Shown: positions 28,471 through 39,266, counted from the stretch's first letter. The stretch is 64,000 nucleotides of DNA from Shewanella sp. OMA3-2 (GCF_021513195.1 NZ_CP090974.1:3794001-3858000), one strand, 5' to 3'. Notes: generated by a model from the sequence alone, not told the origin. Program-made: numbers and translations.

Positions 28471-28528
28471 GCTTAGCTGCGGCATTGCTATTGACTCATC
28501 GGGTCGCAATGCATACTTGCAGCTAAGC
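28471..28528 (-). promoter_or_regulatory. Large intercistronic stem-loop between cysJ and cysI
   Basis: Perfect 10-bp outer stem GCTTAGCTGC/GCAGCTAAGC and inner 7-bp stem GCATTGC/GCAATGC. It sits in the 184-nt cysJ-cysI gap, with no T-run after it. It may be an mRNA processing or stabilising element or a partial attenuator that sets the ratio of the two sulfite reductase subunits. Confidence 0.5.
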
Positions 28529-28554
28529 CTAATTCTGATACTGATGTTATAAGG

Positions 28555-30348
28555 TTAGTACACGTCTTTCTGATAACGCTTGTTACTGCGTAAATCTTCT
28601 AAATACGCTTCAGCTGCATCAGCTGTTAGCCCACCTTGCGATACTACAACGCCAACAAGGGCTTGATGTACATCTTTGGCCATACGCTCAGCATCACCAC
28701 AGATGTAAACATGGGCACCATTTTGCAACCATTGCCATACATGCTCAGCTTGCTGGGTAATACGATGTTGTACATAAACTTTATCAGCTTGATCACGTGA
28801 AAACGCCACATCTAAACGGCTTAAATCGCCACTTTTTAAATACTGCTGCCATTCAACTTGGTATAAGAAATCTTGTTCAAAGTGTGGGTTACCGAAAAAT
28901 AACCAGCTGTCTCCCGTGACGCCGTCAGCAGCACGCTGTTGCATAAAGGCACGGAATGGCGCAACACCGGTTCCTGGCCCAACCATGATCACTGGGGTGT
29001 CTGGGTTTTCAGGTAAACGGAAATGATTATTCGGTTCAACATACACGTTAACTGCTTGGCCTTCTTGTGCTGATGCTAAGAAATGAGAAGCTCCACCAAA
29101 TCGTGCATGACCTTGACGCTCATCTTCAACCAATGCAACCGTTAAGTGCACCTCAGTTTCCACTTCTGCCTGGCTAGAAGCAATTGAATATAAACGCGGT
29201 GTTAATGGGCGCAATACTTCAACTAGCTGGCTTGCTGTAACGTTAGCTGGGTATCTGCTAACTAAATCAGCTAACTGATTTGCAAGCACAAACTGACGCG
29301 TTTGCTCTTTATCTTCACTTAATGCTAATAGCTCAGCACTGCCGCTAAACTCAGCCCAAGCTTTTACTAAACCAGGATATAACTGGGTTAGCTCTTTTTT
29401 ATCTGTTAAGGCATCAACAAGGCTTAAGGTTTCTTTACCTACGATGACTTGATCATCTGCAGATAAACCTAAACCTGAAATAATTTCATTGACTAATAAG
29501 GTGTTATTACTAAACCAAATACCTAATGCATCACCCACTTGATATGAAATACCCGATTCACCTAGGTCAATCTCAACATGGCGTACATCTCGGTCAGAAT
29601 CACGTCCGGTTAGCTTTTGGCTCACTAAAACTTCAGCGGTATACGGTTTTTGCTTAGTAAACTCGCTGTTGCCAGTTTGGGCCTGAGACAAGGATACTAC
29701 GTTAGCCCCAACACTTTGGATATGAGGTTTAACGGCTTCAACTACACTGTCTTGCCAATCTGACGCAGCTTGTTCGTAATCAACATCACATTCAGCCAAT
29801 GGCAATAATTGTTTTGCGCCTAATGCGGCAAAACGAGTATCAAAATCTTTACCTGTTTGGCAGTAAAATTCGTAGCTTGAATCACCCAGTGCCAGCACTG
29901 AATAATGTAAATTATCCAATTTAGGGGCGCGCTTTGAGGCTAAAAACTTATGCAGCTCCATTGCATCATCTGGTGCTTCGCCTTCACCATGAGTACTCAC
30001 GACTGCTAGCAATAAGGTTTCTTGCTTCAATTGACGAACATTATACTCGCCCATTGAGGCTAAATTAACCGCGTAACCTTGCGCCTGTGCTTTAGCCGCT
30101 AATTCAGTTGCGACACCTCGGCCATTGCCAGTTTGACTACCATAAAGAATAGTCACTGTTTGGCTAGCATTGACTGTGGTTGCGCCGGTAACTTGGCCCT
30201 GGCTGTCGTTAGCGTTAGCAGTTGCAGCTAAATAGCCACTTACCCAGGCAAGTTGGACAGCAGATAACTCAGAAGTGAGTTGTTTTAGCTGAGTAACTTG
30301 TCCTTGTGACAAAGGTGAAGCGAATGAAGATAGTTCGTTTAACAACAT
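28555..30348 (-). CDS. cysJ: Sulfite reductase flavoprotein alpha subunit
   Basis: NADPH diflavin reductase that feeds electrons to CysI. Order: flavodoxin-like FMN domain (LYGSQTGNGRGVATELA near residue 70, STHGEGEAPDDA), FAD domain (PRLYSIASSQAE), and NADPH domain (MVGPGTGVAPFRAFMQQR, then YICGDAERMAKDV) ending in LRSNKRYQKDVY. 597 aa matches CysJ. First gene of the minus-strand cysJIH operon; the CysB-type element lies 76 nt upstream, at the same distance as at cobA. Confidence 0.96.
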   Translation of the reverse strand: MLLNELSSFASPLSQGQVTQLKQLTSELSAVQLAWVSGYLAATANANDSQGQVTGATTVNASQTVTILYGSQTGNGRGVATELAAKAQAQGYAVNLASMGEYNVRQLKQETLLLAVVSTHGEGEAPDDAMELHKFLASKRAPKLDNLHYSVLALGDSSYEFYCQTGKDFDTRFAALGAKQLLPLAECDVDYEQAASDWQDSVVEAVKPHIQSVGANVVSLSQAQTGNSEFTKQKPYTAEVLVSQKLTGRDSDRDVRHVEIDLGESGISYQVGDALGIWFSNNTLLVNEIISGLGLSADDQVIVGKETLSLVDALTDKKELTQLYPGLVKAWAEFSGSAELLALSEDKEQTRQFVLANQLADLVSRYPANVTASQLVEVLRPLTPRLYSIASSQAEVETEVHLTVALVEDERQGHARFGGASHFLASAQEGQAVNVYVEPNNHFRLPENPDTPVIMVGPGTGVAPFRAFMQQRAADGVTGDSWLFFGNPHFEQDFLYQVEWQQYLKSGDLSRLDVAFSRDQADKVYVQHRITQQAEHVWQWLQNGAHVYICGDAERMAKDVHQALVGVVVSQGGLTADAAEAYLEDLRSNKRYQKDVY

Positions 30349-30423
30349 AAGACGGCCTTATAACAGTGTAATGTGGGTAAGCTTACTCCTGTCCGTTAAA
30401 AGCAAAAAAGAATAAAAGATAAT

Positions 30424-30444
30424 TTTTTATTCCATTTAGGAATA
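30424..30444 (-). promoter_or_regulatory. Candidate CysB-type element upstream of cysJIH
   Basis: Contains TTTTTATTCCATTTAG, identical to the element before cobA, and here extended to a palindrome TATTCC-ATTTA-GGAATA (30428-30444). Near edge is 76 nt from the cysJ ATG. The match in sequence and spacing at both cys operons supports a shared activator site; CysB is the likely protein. Confidence 0.55.
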
Positions 30445-30661
30445 TGCAAAGTGGTTTTTTTAGGCTACAAAAGTGTGTGTTAGTTAAAAGTTTTTAATTT
30501 CCCTTAATTAAAACAGCATTAATTAACCCTGTAGCACTTGTTTGATTGAGATGTGTACAGCAAGCTAAGGAGCTGGATTAACAATTGGTTATCTATCAAG
30601 TTAATTGTTCTCTGCATAAAACAATAAACCGATCCCCAAAAGGAATCGTCATAGAGAACTA

Positions 30662-30675
30662 TTGATGTTTATCAA
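30662..30675. promoter_or_regulatory. Perfect FNR/EtrA-type site upstream of pntAB
   Basis: TTGATGTTTATCAA equals TTGAT-N4-ATCAA. It is about 140 nt upstream of the pntA ATG and lies inside a perfect 9-bp inverted repeat (ATTGATGTT/AACATCAAT, 30661-30686). Another perfect repeat, TTTGTTGA/TCAACAAA, is at 30707-30731. Several regulators may act on pntAB or on the divergent cysJ promoter. Confidence 0.5.
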
Positions 30676-30808
30676 TTAACATCAATGCCAGCCAAAGTAC
30701 GATCAATTTGTTGATCACGACCGTCAACAAATAATCATGTGAAAATATGATGCTATTTGGCAGGGGGAGCCTTATCGCATTTTACTCATTAACCATCAGG
30801 GAACAGTC

Positions 30809-32335
30809 ATGCAGATTGGAATACCGAGAGAAAGTATTACAGGCGAAACGCGCGCAGCTGCGACGCCAGCCACAGTGGTACAACTAAAAAAGCTCGGCTT
30901 TAGTGTGGCCATAGAAGCGGATGTAGGTAAATTATCAAGTTTTGATGATGCCGCATTTGAGCACGCTGGTGCCGAAATTGTAGAAAATGCATACCAAGCT
31001 GACTTTGTTTTTAAAGTTAATGCACCTACAGACGATGAAATTGACAAAATGAAGCCCGGGCACAACTCTTGTCAGTTTTATTTGGCCGGCTCAAAATCCT
31101 GATTTAGTTGAGAAATTAGCTCAGAAAAAAATCACCGTGATGGCAATGGACATGGTGCCGCGTATTTCACGGGCACAGTCACTAGATGCACTATCATCTA
31201 TGGCCAATATTGGTGGTTACCGAGCAGTAATTGAAGCCGCCCATGAATTTGGTCGTTTCTTTACCGGTCAAATCACAGCTGCTGGTAAAGTACCACCAGC
31301 CAAAGTGTTAGTCATTGGTGCAGGCGTTGCTGGCCTTGCAGCCATTGGTGCTGCGGGATCACTCGGCGCAATAGTCCGTGCCTTTGATACCCGTTTGGAA
31401 GTGGCCGAGCAAATTGAATCTATGGGCGGTCAATTCTTAAAACTAGAATTTGAAAATACCGAAGGCGGTTCATCTGACGGTTACGCTAAAGTGATGTCAG
31501 ACGAGTTTATTGCTGCTGAAATGGCATTATTTGCCGAACAAGCAAAAGATGTCGACATTATTATTACTACCGCGCTTATTCCTGGCCGCCCTGCACCAAA
31601 GCTTATCACCAAAGAAATGGTAGATAGCATGAAGTCAGGCTCAGTAATCGTCGATTTGGCAGCCGCCACTGGCGGTAACTGTGAATATACAGTGACTGGG
31701 GAAAAGTTTGTCTCCGATAACGGCGTGAAAGTCCTAGGTTACACTGACCTGCCCGGCGACTGCCGGCGCAATCATCTCAACTTTATGGCACTAACCTTGT
31801 TAACTTGATGAAGTTAATGTGTAAAGCCAAAGACGGCAATGCCGTATTAGATTTTGATGATGTGGTAATGCGTAATATGACGGTGACCCGTGACGGTGAA
31901 ATCACCTTCCCACCACCGGCCATTTCAGTATCAGCAGCACCAGCCAAACCGGCCGCTGCACCTGTTGCCAAAAATGTTGAACCCAAAGCCCCTTCCAAGC
32001 TTAAGTACGTTTTAGGCCTTGCGGGTATTGCGGCATTTGGCGCAATAGCCACTGTGGCACCCTCGGAGTTTTTATCACACTTTACGGTATTTATACTGTC
32101 GTGTGTGGTCGGCTACTACGTGGTATGGAACGTGTCTCATTCATTACACACACCATTAATGTCAGTGACAAATGCTATTTCTGGCATCATTGTAGTCGGG
32201 GCTTTATTGCAAATTGGCCAAGGTTCTACACTGGTCACTGTGCTGTCATTTATCGCCGTGTTAATTGCAAGTATTAACATTTTTGGTGGTTTTACCGTCA
32301 CTCAGCGCATGCTGAAAATGTTCCGTAAAGATTAA
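30809..32335 (+). CDS. pntA: NAD(P) transhydrogenase alpha subunit, frameshifted
   Basis: Couples proton entry to hydride transfer from NADH to NADP+. Domain I (NAD-binding, [20 protein letters not shown]) and the membrane part of the alpha subunit (four predicted helices from about residue 400) are both present, ending [15 protein letters not shown]. The frame is broken twice and then restored: an extra base in CCCGGG at 31055-31060 and a missing base near 31752-31760. With both corrected, the protein is a full-length PntA (about 508 aa) including [15 protein letters not shown] and [16 protein letters not shown]. Paired compensating indels in G/C-rich spots look like sequence errors, since the rest is well conserved and pntB is intact. 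Confidence 0.92.
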
Positions 32336-32346
32336 GGGGAATTATC

Positions 32347-33834
32347 GTGTCAGAAGGACTGGTAACAGCATCATATATTGTCGCTGCGGTATTCTTTATT
32401 TTGAGCCTTGCGGGGCTTTCAAAACAAGAAACGGCTAAAAACGGCAATTTATTTGGTATCATCGGGATGGTCATTGCGCTTGGCGCAACCATTCTAAACC
32501 CAAGCACCACAGGCATAGTGTGGATTATTTTAGCTATGGTCATTGGCGGCGCTATTGGCGTTCGCTTAGCACTTAAAGTTGAAATGACCGAAATGCCTGA
32601 ACTGGTTGCAATTCTGCACAGTTTTGTGGGTATGGCTGCGGTATTAGTGGGTTATAACAGTTTCATTGATTTACACCCACAAGCCATTAACGAAATTGTA
32701 GTGACATTAGGTAATGACTTAGACACTACGCTTGCCACTGCTGAAGCGGCGTTTGCTCAGGCAAATCAAGCACAACAGCACAGCAAACACTTAACCGGCG
32801 CAATGCTTAATATTCACCTTGTAGAAGTATTCTTAGGGGTATTTATTGGTGCAGTGACCTTTACTGGTTCTGTGGTGGCATTTGCTAAACTACGTGGACT
32901 GCTGCCATCAAAAGCGCTCACTTTGCCCCATCGCCATAAGATGAACTTATTAGCTGTGATTGTGTCATTAGTGTTAATGGTGCAATTTGTGCAAACGGGT
33001 GGTGCCATTACCCCAATATTGATTATGACGCTAATTGCTTTTGCCTTTGGTTGGCATTTAGTCGCCTCGATTGGCGGCGCTGACATGCCGGTTGTGGTGT
33101 CCATGCTGAACTCATATTCAGGCTGGGCAGCCGCTGCTGCAGGTTTCATGCTATCAAACGACTTGCTGATTATTGTTGGCGCATTGGTTGGTTCATCGGG
33201 TGCAATTCTGTCTTACATTATGTGTAAAGCGATGAATCGCTCGTTTATTTCTGTTATTGCTGGGGGATTTGGTAATGACGCTGTCGCCACCAGTGGTGAT
33301 GAAGAAGTAGGTGAATACCGTGAAACCAATGCTGAAGATGTCGCTGATATGTTGAGAAACTCGCAGTCAGTTATCATCACTCCTGGCTATGGTATGGCGG
33401 TTGCGCAAGCACAATATCCTGTTGCTGAAATAACCCGTAAACTACGTGATTTAGGCATCAAGGTACGCTTTGGTATTCACCCTGTTGCTGGGCGTTTACC
33501 AGGCCACATGAACGTATTATTAGCTGAAGCCAAAGTGCCGTACGATATCGTATTAGAAATGGATGAGATCAATGAAGATTTTACCAGTACTGATACCGTA
33601 TTAGTGATTGGTGCCAATGACACGGTTAATCCTGCGGCCATGGAAGATCCAAACAGCCCAATTGCTGGCATGCCGGTACTGGAAGTATGGAAAGCGCAAA
33701 ACGTGATTGGCTTTAAGCGTTCAATGAACACAGGTTATGCCAGGGTGCAAAATCCGCTGTTTTTTAAAGACAATACCCAAATGCTATTTGGTGATGCAAA
33801 AGACAGCGTAGAAGCAATTCTAAAAGCGCTTTAA
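32347..33834 (+). CDS. pntB: NAD(P) transhydrogenase beta subunit
   Basis: 495 residues with GTG start preceded by AAGGGG. The N-terminal half is a bundle of membrane helices; the C-terminal domain III binds NADP(H) ([17 protein letters not shown], then [14 protein letters not shown] and [14 protein letters not shown]). It starts 11 nt after pntA, so one transcript. A terminator follows directly. Confidence 0.96.
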   Translation: MSEGLVTASYIVAAVFFILSLAGLSKQETAKNGNLFGIIGMVIALGATILNPSTTGIVWIILAMVIGGAIGVRLALKVEMTEMPELVAILHSFVGMAAVLVGYNSFIDLHPQAINEIVVTLGNDLDTTLATAEAAFAQANQAQQHSKHLTGAMLNIHLVEVFLGVFIGAVTFTGSVVAFAKLRGLLPSKALTLPHRHKMNLLAVIVSLVLMVQFVQTGGAITPILIMTLIAFAFGWHLVASIGGADMPVVVSMLNSYSGWAAAAAGFMLSNDLLIIVGALVGSSGAILSYIMCKAMNRSFISVIAGGFGNDAVATSGDEEVGEYRETNAEDVADMLRNSQSVIITPGYGMAVAQAQYPVAEITRKLRDLGIKVRFGIHPVAGRLPGHMNVLLAEAKVPYDIVLEMDEINEDFTSTDTVLVIGANDTVNPAAMEDPNSPIAGMPVLEVWKAQNVIGFKRSMNTGYARVQNPLFFKDNTQMLFGDAKDSVEAILKAL

Positions 33835-33853
33835 CGCCCTCGCTTTGCAATAC

Positions 33854-33885
33854 AAAAATACCAGCCAACAGGCTGGTATTTTTTT
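33854..33885 (+). terminator. Terminator after pntAB
   Basis: AAAAATACCAGCC, loop AACA, GGCTGGTATTTTTTT: a 13-bp stem with T-run, 20 nt past the pntB stop. Confidence 0.9.
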
Positions 33886-33966
33886 ATATTAATCACCTGT
33901 AACAGTGATACTGTTAACGTTTAAATCAACGTAGTAAAAACTCAAAACGATATAAATCACACCTTT

Positions 33967-34671
33967 ATGATCACGTCATTTACTGCGTTTATGGCCTTTA
34001 GTCCCAGCGCTTGGTATGACGACTATGCGATTAATCAAAAAATGACCCACTTTGTTAAAAACAAAACAAACTTACCCCCGCTGTTTCTATCGGTAGCGAA
34101 TGAACAAGGTATGGGCGTGACCGAACTGGTCGACGTGCTTAATACCCAAGCCCCAAAACCATGGCAAGTGGGGTTTTCAACTTTTCCTAACGAAACCCAT
34201 TACAGCACCGCAATGCCAGCAATACTCTCTGGGCTGGCCTTTCTCGCTCCCGGTTATTATACCGATTTGGATCCATTACTTGAGATAAAAACCTATCAGG
34301 AAGTGTTTGACCATTTTGAAGCAAAAAAGTCACAATGGGCAGGATTTAGGTTTGAGTGGATGCAATCTTACAATTTAATAAAGTATCTATTTATATCAAA
34401 GCAGACCGATAAAATTGATGAAATTCTTATTGATGCCAATAAACGATTTCCTGAATCATACTCTGAATTGTGTATAGGCTTTGCTAAAGGGTTTATAAAA
34501 AAACAACAACCCAAAGTGGCATTAAAAGTATTAAATTCAGCGGCAAAAGAAGGCATAAACTGTGCCGACTGGCATCAGCAAATCAGTTTATCTTATACCG
34601 GTTTAGGCAAAACGGACTTAGCGAAAAAGCATAAGCTAGCAAGCTGGGAGTTTTGGGAGTTAAAACGCTGA
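33967..34671 (+). pseudogene. C-terminal part of an esterase (D/IroE-type alpha/beta hydrolase)
   Basis: The first part reads FTAFMAFSPSAWYDD and the His-containing FPNETHYSTAMPAILSGL, which are the late strand and the catalytic His of putative esterases of the Fes/IroE type. The remainder (residues 110-234) is helical, TPR-like (IDEILIDANKRFPESY, ALKVLNSAAKEG). The nucleophile Ser motif and everything before it (about 150 residues) are missing, and non-coding DNA plus the pntB terminator lie upstream. Probably a 5'-deleted gene. If translated from an internal start, it could not be catalytic. Confidence 0.65.
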
Positions 34672-34737
34672 AGCGTGAAATGAGTCTACTAATGCTAGAA
34701 TGCTGGCGGTAAATTATCACGCCAGCATAAAATGAGC

Positions 34738-35100
34738 TTAATCTACATTTGCCTGAGCTATCAGTTTTTTATGTTCAGCAGTTAAGGGCATAGGCTTAAA
34801 TGGACTGACATTCGTCCCACCTGTGTTACCAGCTGGCACTAAGCCAAACACTGTCTTAGTGGCTGCGCCTGCTATTCTCAATAGTTGTCCGGCAAATTCT
34901 TTAATATCACACTGAGTAACAGCCCAGCGAGCCATATGATAATGGGTTACTACATGCCAATAGGTCGATTGTTGCCCTAAAACATGAGCATTTTCTAAAT
35001 GTGTAAAAGCCTGTATTGCATCACCTTGTAAAAGACAAATTTGATAGCTTTTAAATTCACCTAGCACATATGGACGGATCTTTTTTGCGAATGAGCTCAT
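34738..35100 (-). CDS. DUF3703 family protein
   Basis: 120 residues, no signal or membrane helix. The helical pattern and conserved segment AHVLGQQSTYWHVVTHYHMARWA with later RIAGAATKTVFGLVPAGNTGG are those of DUF3703, a family of unknown function seen in gammaproteobacteria. It is single-gene; no operon partners. His residues in the central helix pair could bind a metal or a ligand, but that is speculative. Confidence 0.8.
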   Translation of the reverse strand: MSSFAKKIRPYVLGEFKSYQICLLQGDAIQAFTHLENAHVLGQQSTYWHVVTHYHMARWAVTQCDIKEFAGQLLRIAGAATKTVFGLVPAGNTGGTNVSPFKPMPLTAEHKKLIAQANVD

Positions 35101-35265
35101 CTAAAATTAACCTATTTTATGAGTACATCATACATGCCCAAACTCGATTCAAAATGTTGCATACTAAAAGCGTTTGGGGATAGTTTGAATATCATTTTTA
35201 TATAAACTGGTCTTAACCAGCGTTCAGCCACCTATCATCTATATAAAAAATCGACAAATAATGGC

Positions 35266-35490
35266 TTAATCGTTAGACCATTTAATTTGAAATTCGATTT
35301 CTTCTTCTGAATCACCTCTTTCATGCTCGATATTGTAAGTAGCGCGCACTGGTACATAAATTCTTTCACCGGCTATCTGGATCTCAAATTTAGTACCACT
35401 TTCAAGCGAGTCCGCTAATCGTCTTAGTTTTGCCACAAACTCAGCCGTTGTGTAAGTTTTTTCGATATCTCTGTCTGCTTTTAAACTCAT
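35266..35490 (-). CDS. Amphi-Trp domain protein
   Basis: 74 residues, with the repeat-like pattern of amphi-Trp proteins: FVAKLRRLADSLESGTKFEIQIAGERIYVPV followed by IEHERGDSEEEIEFQIKW. Cytoplasmic and acidic. The family is widespread in bacteria and archaea and uncharacterised. It is a stand-alone gene before the TonB receptor terminator. Confidence 0.8.
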   Translation of the reverse strand: MSLKADRDIEKTYTTAEFVAKLRRLADSLESGTKFEIQIAGERIYVPVRATYNIEHERGDSEEEIEFQIKWSND

Positions 35491-35603
35491 TTAATGTACT
35501 CCATAAACAATTGTTATCCATAACAAAATGAATAGACTTAGCTTGTCTTAATCATTCATTGACTTAATATAACGAATTTAAGCACAGAACAACATCATAA
35601 AAA

Positions 35604-35630
35604 AGGAGGGCTAACCATGTTAGCCCTCCT
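35604..35630 (-). terminator. Terminator after the TonB receptor gene
   Basis: Perfect 12-bp stem AGGAGGGCTAAC / GTTAGCCCTCCT with loop CAT, followed on the minus strand by a T-run (TTTTTTATG). About 70 nt past the receptor stop. Confidence 0.85.
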
Positions 35631-35698
35631 GATGCAACTCGTTGACTATTTAGGCTAAACTCTAAACAAAGGGTCTGAGCAAAACGCTCAGCCTGCAT

Positions 35699-37893
35699 TT
35701 AAAACTTATAGCTGTAACCTAACGTTGCTGATTGCGGCTTGCCAGCAAATACAGAACCGTGAACACGTGTTGTTACGTAGGTTTCGTCAAATAAATTATC
35801 TACATTTAAGTACACTTCTGACGCATCGTTAATAAAGTAACGTGCTGATAAATCAAATACTGTTTTAGAAGCAATTAACTCACCAGCAGGAATATCACCC
35901 TGACCTGCTTTAGTGCGCATATCGTCGGTATAACGACCCGCTAATGTCACTTGCCAGCTTTGTGCTTGTACGCCGGCAGAAAGGTATAATTGATTGTCAG
36001 GCAGATAAGTCAGTGAGTCACCTTTACTTACGCTATCCCAGCTTTCAAAGTCTGACGTAAAATCTGAACCAAACTCAGCACTGGTGTAGGTATAGGCCAT
36101 TTTAAGCGGGAAGCTTAAGTCACTGGTTTGATTAAACTCATAGCCCAAACTTAATTCTAAACCATGAATATCGACTTCACCGGCATTATATTGGTTACCA
36201 ATGTTGTTATCATCACACCCTTGGGCAGCGGTACAGTTACCGTGCATATTGCTGTAATCACCGATAAATACAATGGCTTCTGAAGTAAATGCAGCCTGGT
36301 TATAACGTAAACCAGCTTCATAATTCCAGCTTTCTTCTTCTTGACCGTCAGCATTACCTGGCGCTGCTGGAGAGAAGCCTTTTTGCGCTCCCGCTAATAC
36401 GATAAGCTGTTCATTAACTTGGTAAGTCGCTGATAATGATGGCAACACTGCAGTAAAACTGTTGTCGACATCTTTATTCGGGGCACCATCTCGACCAGGG
36501 TTAGCTTTACCCCAATCTAAACGCTGTGTACTGATATCTTCATAGCGTAGACCTGCAGTAATCGCAAAGTCACCAATAGTCATCCGGTCTTGAACAAAAA
36601 ACGCCCATGCTTCAGCGCTGTCAATACGGTTTGAATCTGTACCAGGAATACCACTTGCTGTGCGAGTCATCACTTGTGTGCTATCAAGCTGATAAATGTC
36701 AGCCCATTGGTAACGATCCATTTCATCTTCATGATAACGCGCCCCAAAAGCTAACTCATGATTAGCCACATAGTAATTCAACTCTGTCTGTAAACCTTGG
36801 GACAAATAACTACGATTATTGGCTTTCACGCTAACATCAATTGGTGAGGTCATTAATCCTTTATCAAATTCAGCAGCGTTAACAACGCCACCACTACTTA
36901 GGCTTGAACCCGCGACTTTGTCCGCTTTATACCAGTTACGGTGAAAGTCGTTATGGTAAGCAGTAGTGCTTAATGCTAGATCACTATTAAATTCAATAAC
37001 ATGATTTAATTGAATTTGTTTATGCTCTGTGGTCATTTTATCTTTTTGCGATGCAGAGTAACGCATAAAGGGGGTTGCGGCATAATCTGCGTCAGTTAAC
37101 CCCATGTAGGTTTCGTTAGAAACTTCATCTGCATACTTAAGTTTTAATTCAACAACTTGCTGATACTTAGCCGCTTCATCTGTTTTGATACTGATTTTAG
37201 CCAGCGCATCATTTTTAACAAAACCAGTATCGCCACCGACACCATTAATATCCTGGAAACCGTCAGCTTGATAGCGATAGATTTCAGCGACAGTACCAAC
37301 GCGATCACCTTGACCACCCGCATAGGCATGCACTTTACCAAAGCCATCTTGGCCAGCAGCGACATCCACTTTACCCGCGAGTTCCTCATCAGGGATCTGG
37401 CGAGACAACATGTTAATTACGCCACCGGTTGTACGTGGACCATATTTAACCGTTGAGCTGCCCTTAAGAATTTCTACGCTTTGCATACGGCCCGATGTAG
37501 GGAAATAATAAGCCGCAGGTGAGGCGTAAGGAGCGGGAGCGGCTAATACACCATCTTCCATAATAGTAATTTTTTCAGAGCGATTCTGACCCGTTCCGCG
37601 CATACCTAAGTTAGGACGTAAACCGTAACCGTCTTCTTCTTGAATATACACCCCAGGATAGAAGCTAAAGTACGCATAATATCGGTATATTTGAATGTTT
37701 CAATTTCTGCTGCAGAGATAACATGCGCACTGCCTGGCACGGTATTAATCGAGTTACGGCTACCAAAAATAGATATTTGCTCAATATTAGCCATTTGGCT
37801 AGCATCAGCTTTAACTTCAGCAGCTGTGATGCCTATAGTCATCAATAATGCACTTGTTAAAACACTCAAACGTAAGGTGTTTGACTGGCTCAT
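35699..37893 (-). CDS. TonB-dependent outer-membrane receptor (FecA-like), frameshifted
   Basis: Ligand-gated uptake porin. A signal peptide (LRLSVLTSALLMTIGITAAEVKA) is followed by a plug domain (VPGSAHVISAAEIE, RGTGQNRSEKITIMEDG, KGSSTVKYGPRTTGGVINM) and the 22-strand barrel ending in ...ATLGYSYKF with terminal Phe. ATG at 37893 has AGGAG 7 nt upstream. A single missing base around 37651-37658 splits signal/plug start from the rest; restoring it gives TLASIPGVYIQEEDGYG. The plug resembles ferric-citrate/siderophore receptors, but the substrate cannot be fixed. No obvious Fur box upstream. Confidence 0.85.
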
Positions 37894-38200
37894 GTTAATT
37901 CTCCTAATGACTACAACTATCAAAACGCAAATCAAAACAATTACCATTTGCGTTTCCATTTTTCGCAATTTTACTTAAGAGAGCCTTAAAAGCAACAAAT
38001 GGATACGCTTTATTTACAAATAAGGTAATCTGGTGGCGACGAATTTCAAATATGTGCATTAGATCACCGTTATTCCGTACAAAAAACGTTCTTTTTTAAC
38101 TTTATATCAAAAGATATTTAGTCATCGGGTGAGTATATTGCTCATTGTGCAGTAAACTGCGGTTAAAAAATTAACCATTAATTATAAGACTCATTTCATC

Positions 38201-38902
38201 ATGTTTTTATCACCTTATTATTCTAAGCAAGATCAAAGTGTTTTCATCGCGGCGCAACAAGCCAGTGATTTTGCTAAGCGGGTTGCTGGAGATTTCAACC
38301 CTATCCATGATGTCGGCGCAAAACGTTTTTGTGTACCAGGTGACTTATTATTTGCACTGGTATTAACCGAATACGGGTTAAGTCAAAATATGACATTCCA
38401 GTTTGCTGGCATGGTCGGTGAGGGAGTTGAATTATGCTTACCCAATGCTGGCGAAGATAAGTTCACTATTATTGATGCTAAAAATAAAGAGTACATGCAC
38501 GTAACCCGCCAAGGCAAAGTGTGTCAATGTGATATACAAACAGCGGCATTCATCAAAAGTTATGTGGCGTTTTCTGGGCTAAACTTTACCCACGTATTAG
38601 TGCCGATGATGAAACAACACCAGGTGATGATTAACCCTGACCGTCCATTAGTTATTTACGAAAGTATGTCATTTCATCTTGATCATTTTGACTTTGACGA
38701 CATCAGCCTGCATTTAATTGATCAGCAATTATTGATTAACGGCAAACGCGGCGATGTGACTCTCACCTTTGAATTACGCCATAATAAACGTGCTATTGGG
38801 ACAGGGAAAAAAACCTTAGTGCTAAGTGGACTGCGTGAATACGATGAAGATAAAGCACAACAAATGTGTCTGAATTACGAGTCCCGCAAAGACACGCTAT
38901 AA
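38201..38902 (+). CDS. DUF3581 family protein (hotdog-like)
   Basis: 233 residues. The start FLSPYYSKQDQSVFIAAQQASDFAKRVAGDFNPIHD has the FxxxxGDxNPIH pattern of MaoC/hotdog dehydratases, and matches DUF3581 of Shewanella and Vibrio. It has no membrane segment. It is divergent from the TonB receptor gene with about 300 nt between them. Possible thioester or acyl-CoA related role, from fold only. Confidence 0.75.
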   Translation: MFLSPYYSKQDQSVFIAAQQASDFAKRVAGDFNPIHDVGAKRFCVPGDLLFALVLTEYGLSQNMTFQFAGMVGEGVELCLPNAGEDKFTIIDAKNKEYMHVTRQGKVCQCDIQTAAFIKSYVAFSGLNFTHVLVPMMKQHQVMINPDRPLVIYESMSFHLDHFDFDDISLHLIDQQLLINGKRGDVTLTFELRHNKRAIGTGKKTLVLSGLREYDEDKAQQMCLNYESRKDTL

Positions 38903-39266
38903 CCCTTCAGCTTGCTTCTAAATGCGCTTACTCCATTATGGATAAGCGCGGGCTAACCTATTTGTGACAATAAAACCTTAAATTAAGGCATTGTTATTTA
39001 TAAGTACGTTTCTATTTCATATTGTTTTTACACTTGGATCACCAACTAACTATCCACCTAAAACAACTATTGCTGTCCATACAGCTGAAATAGCCCCTTG
39101 CGCAAGATAAAGGCCAAGATAAATAATCATGTTAAAGGTCATTGTAAGACTGGAGGTAACGGGCGGATCTTAACGGTGAAAGGGAGATGCTGTACAATTT
39201 AAAAAAATATCAGTATAAGGTTGTCTTAGTGAACCTTATGGCCAGCTCACTAAGTCAATATATCAA

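Noticed and set aside
32814..33149. 111-residue antisense open frame in pntB
   Set aside because: Shadow of a strongly conserved gene on the other strand.
39050..39130. 26-codon minus-strand open stretch resembling one membrane helix (MIIYLGLYLAQGA)
   Set aside because: Too short, poor ribosome site, and followed by a stop; kept only as a note in the TetR entry.
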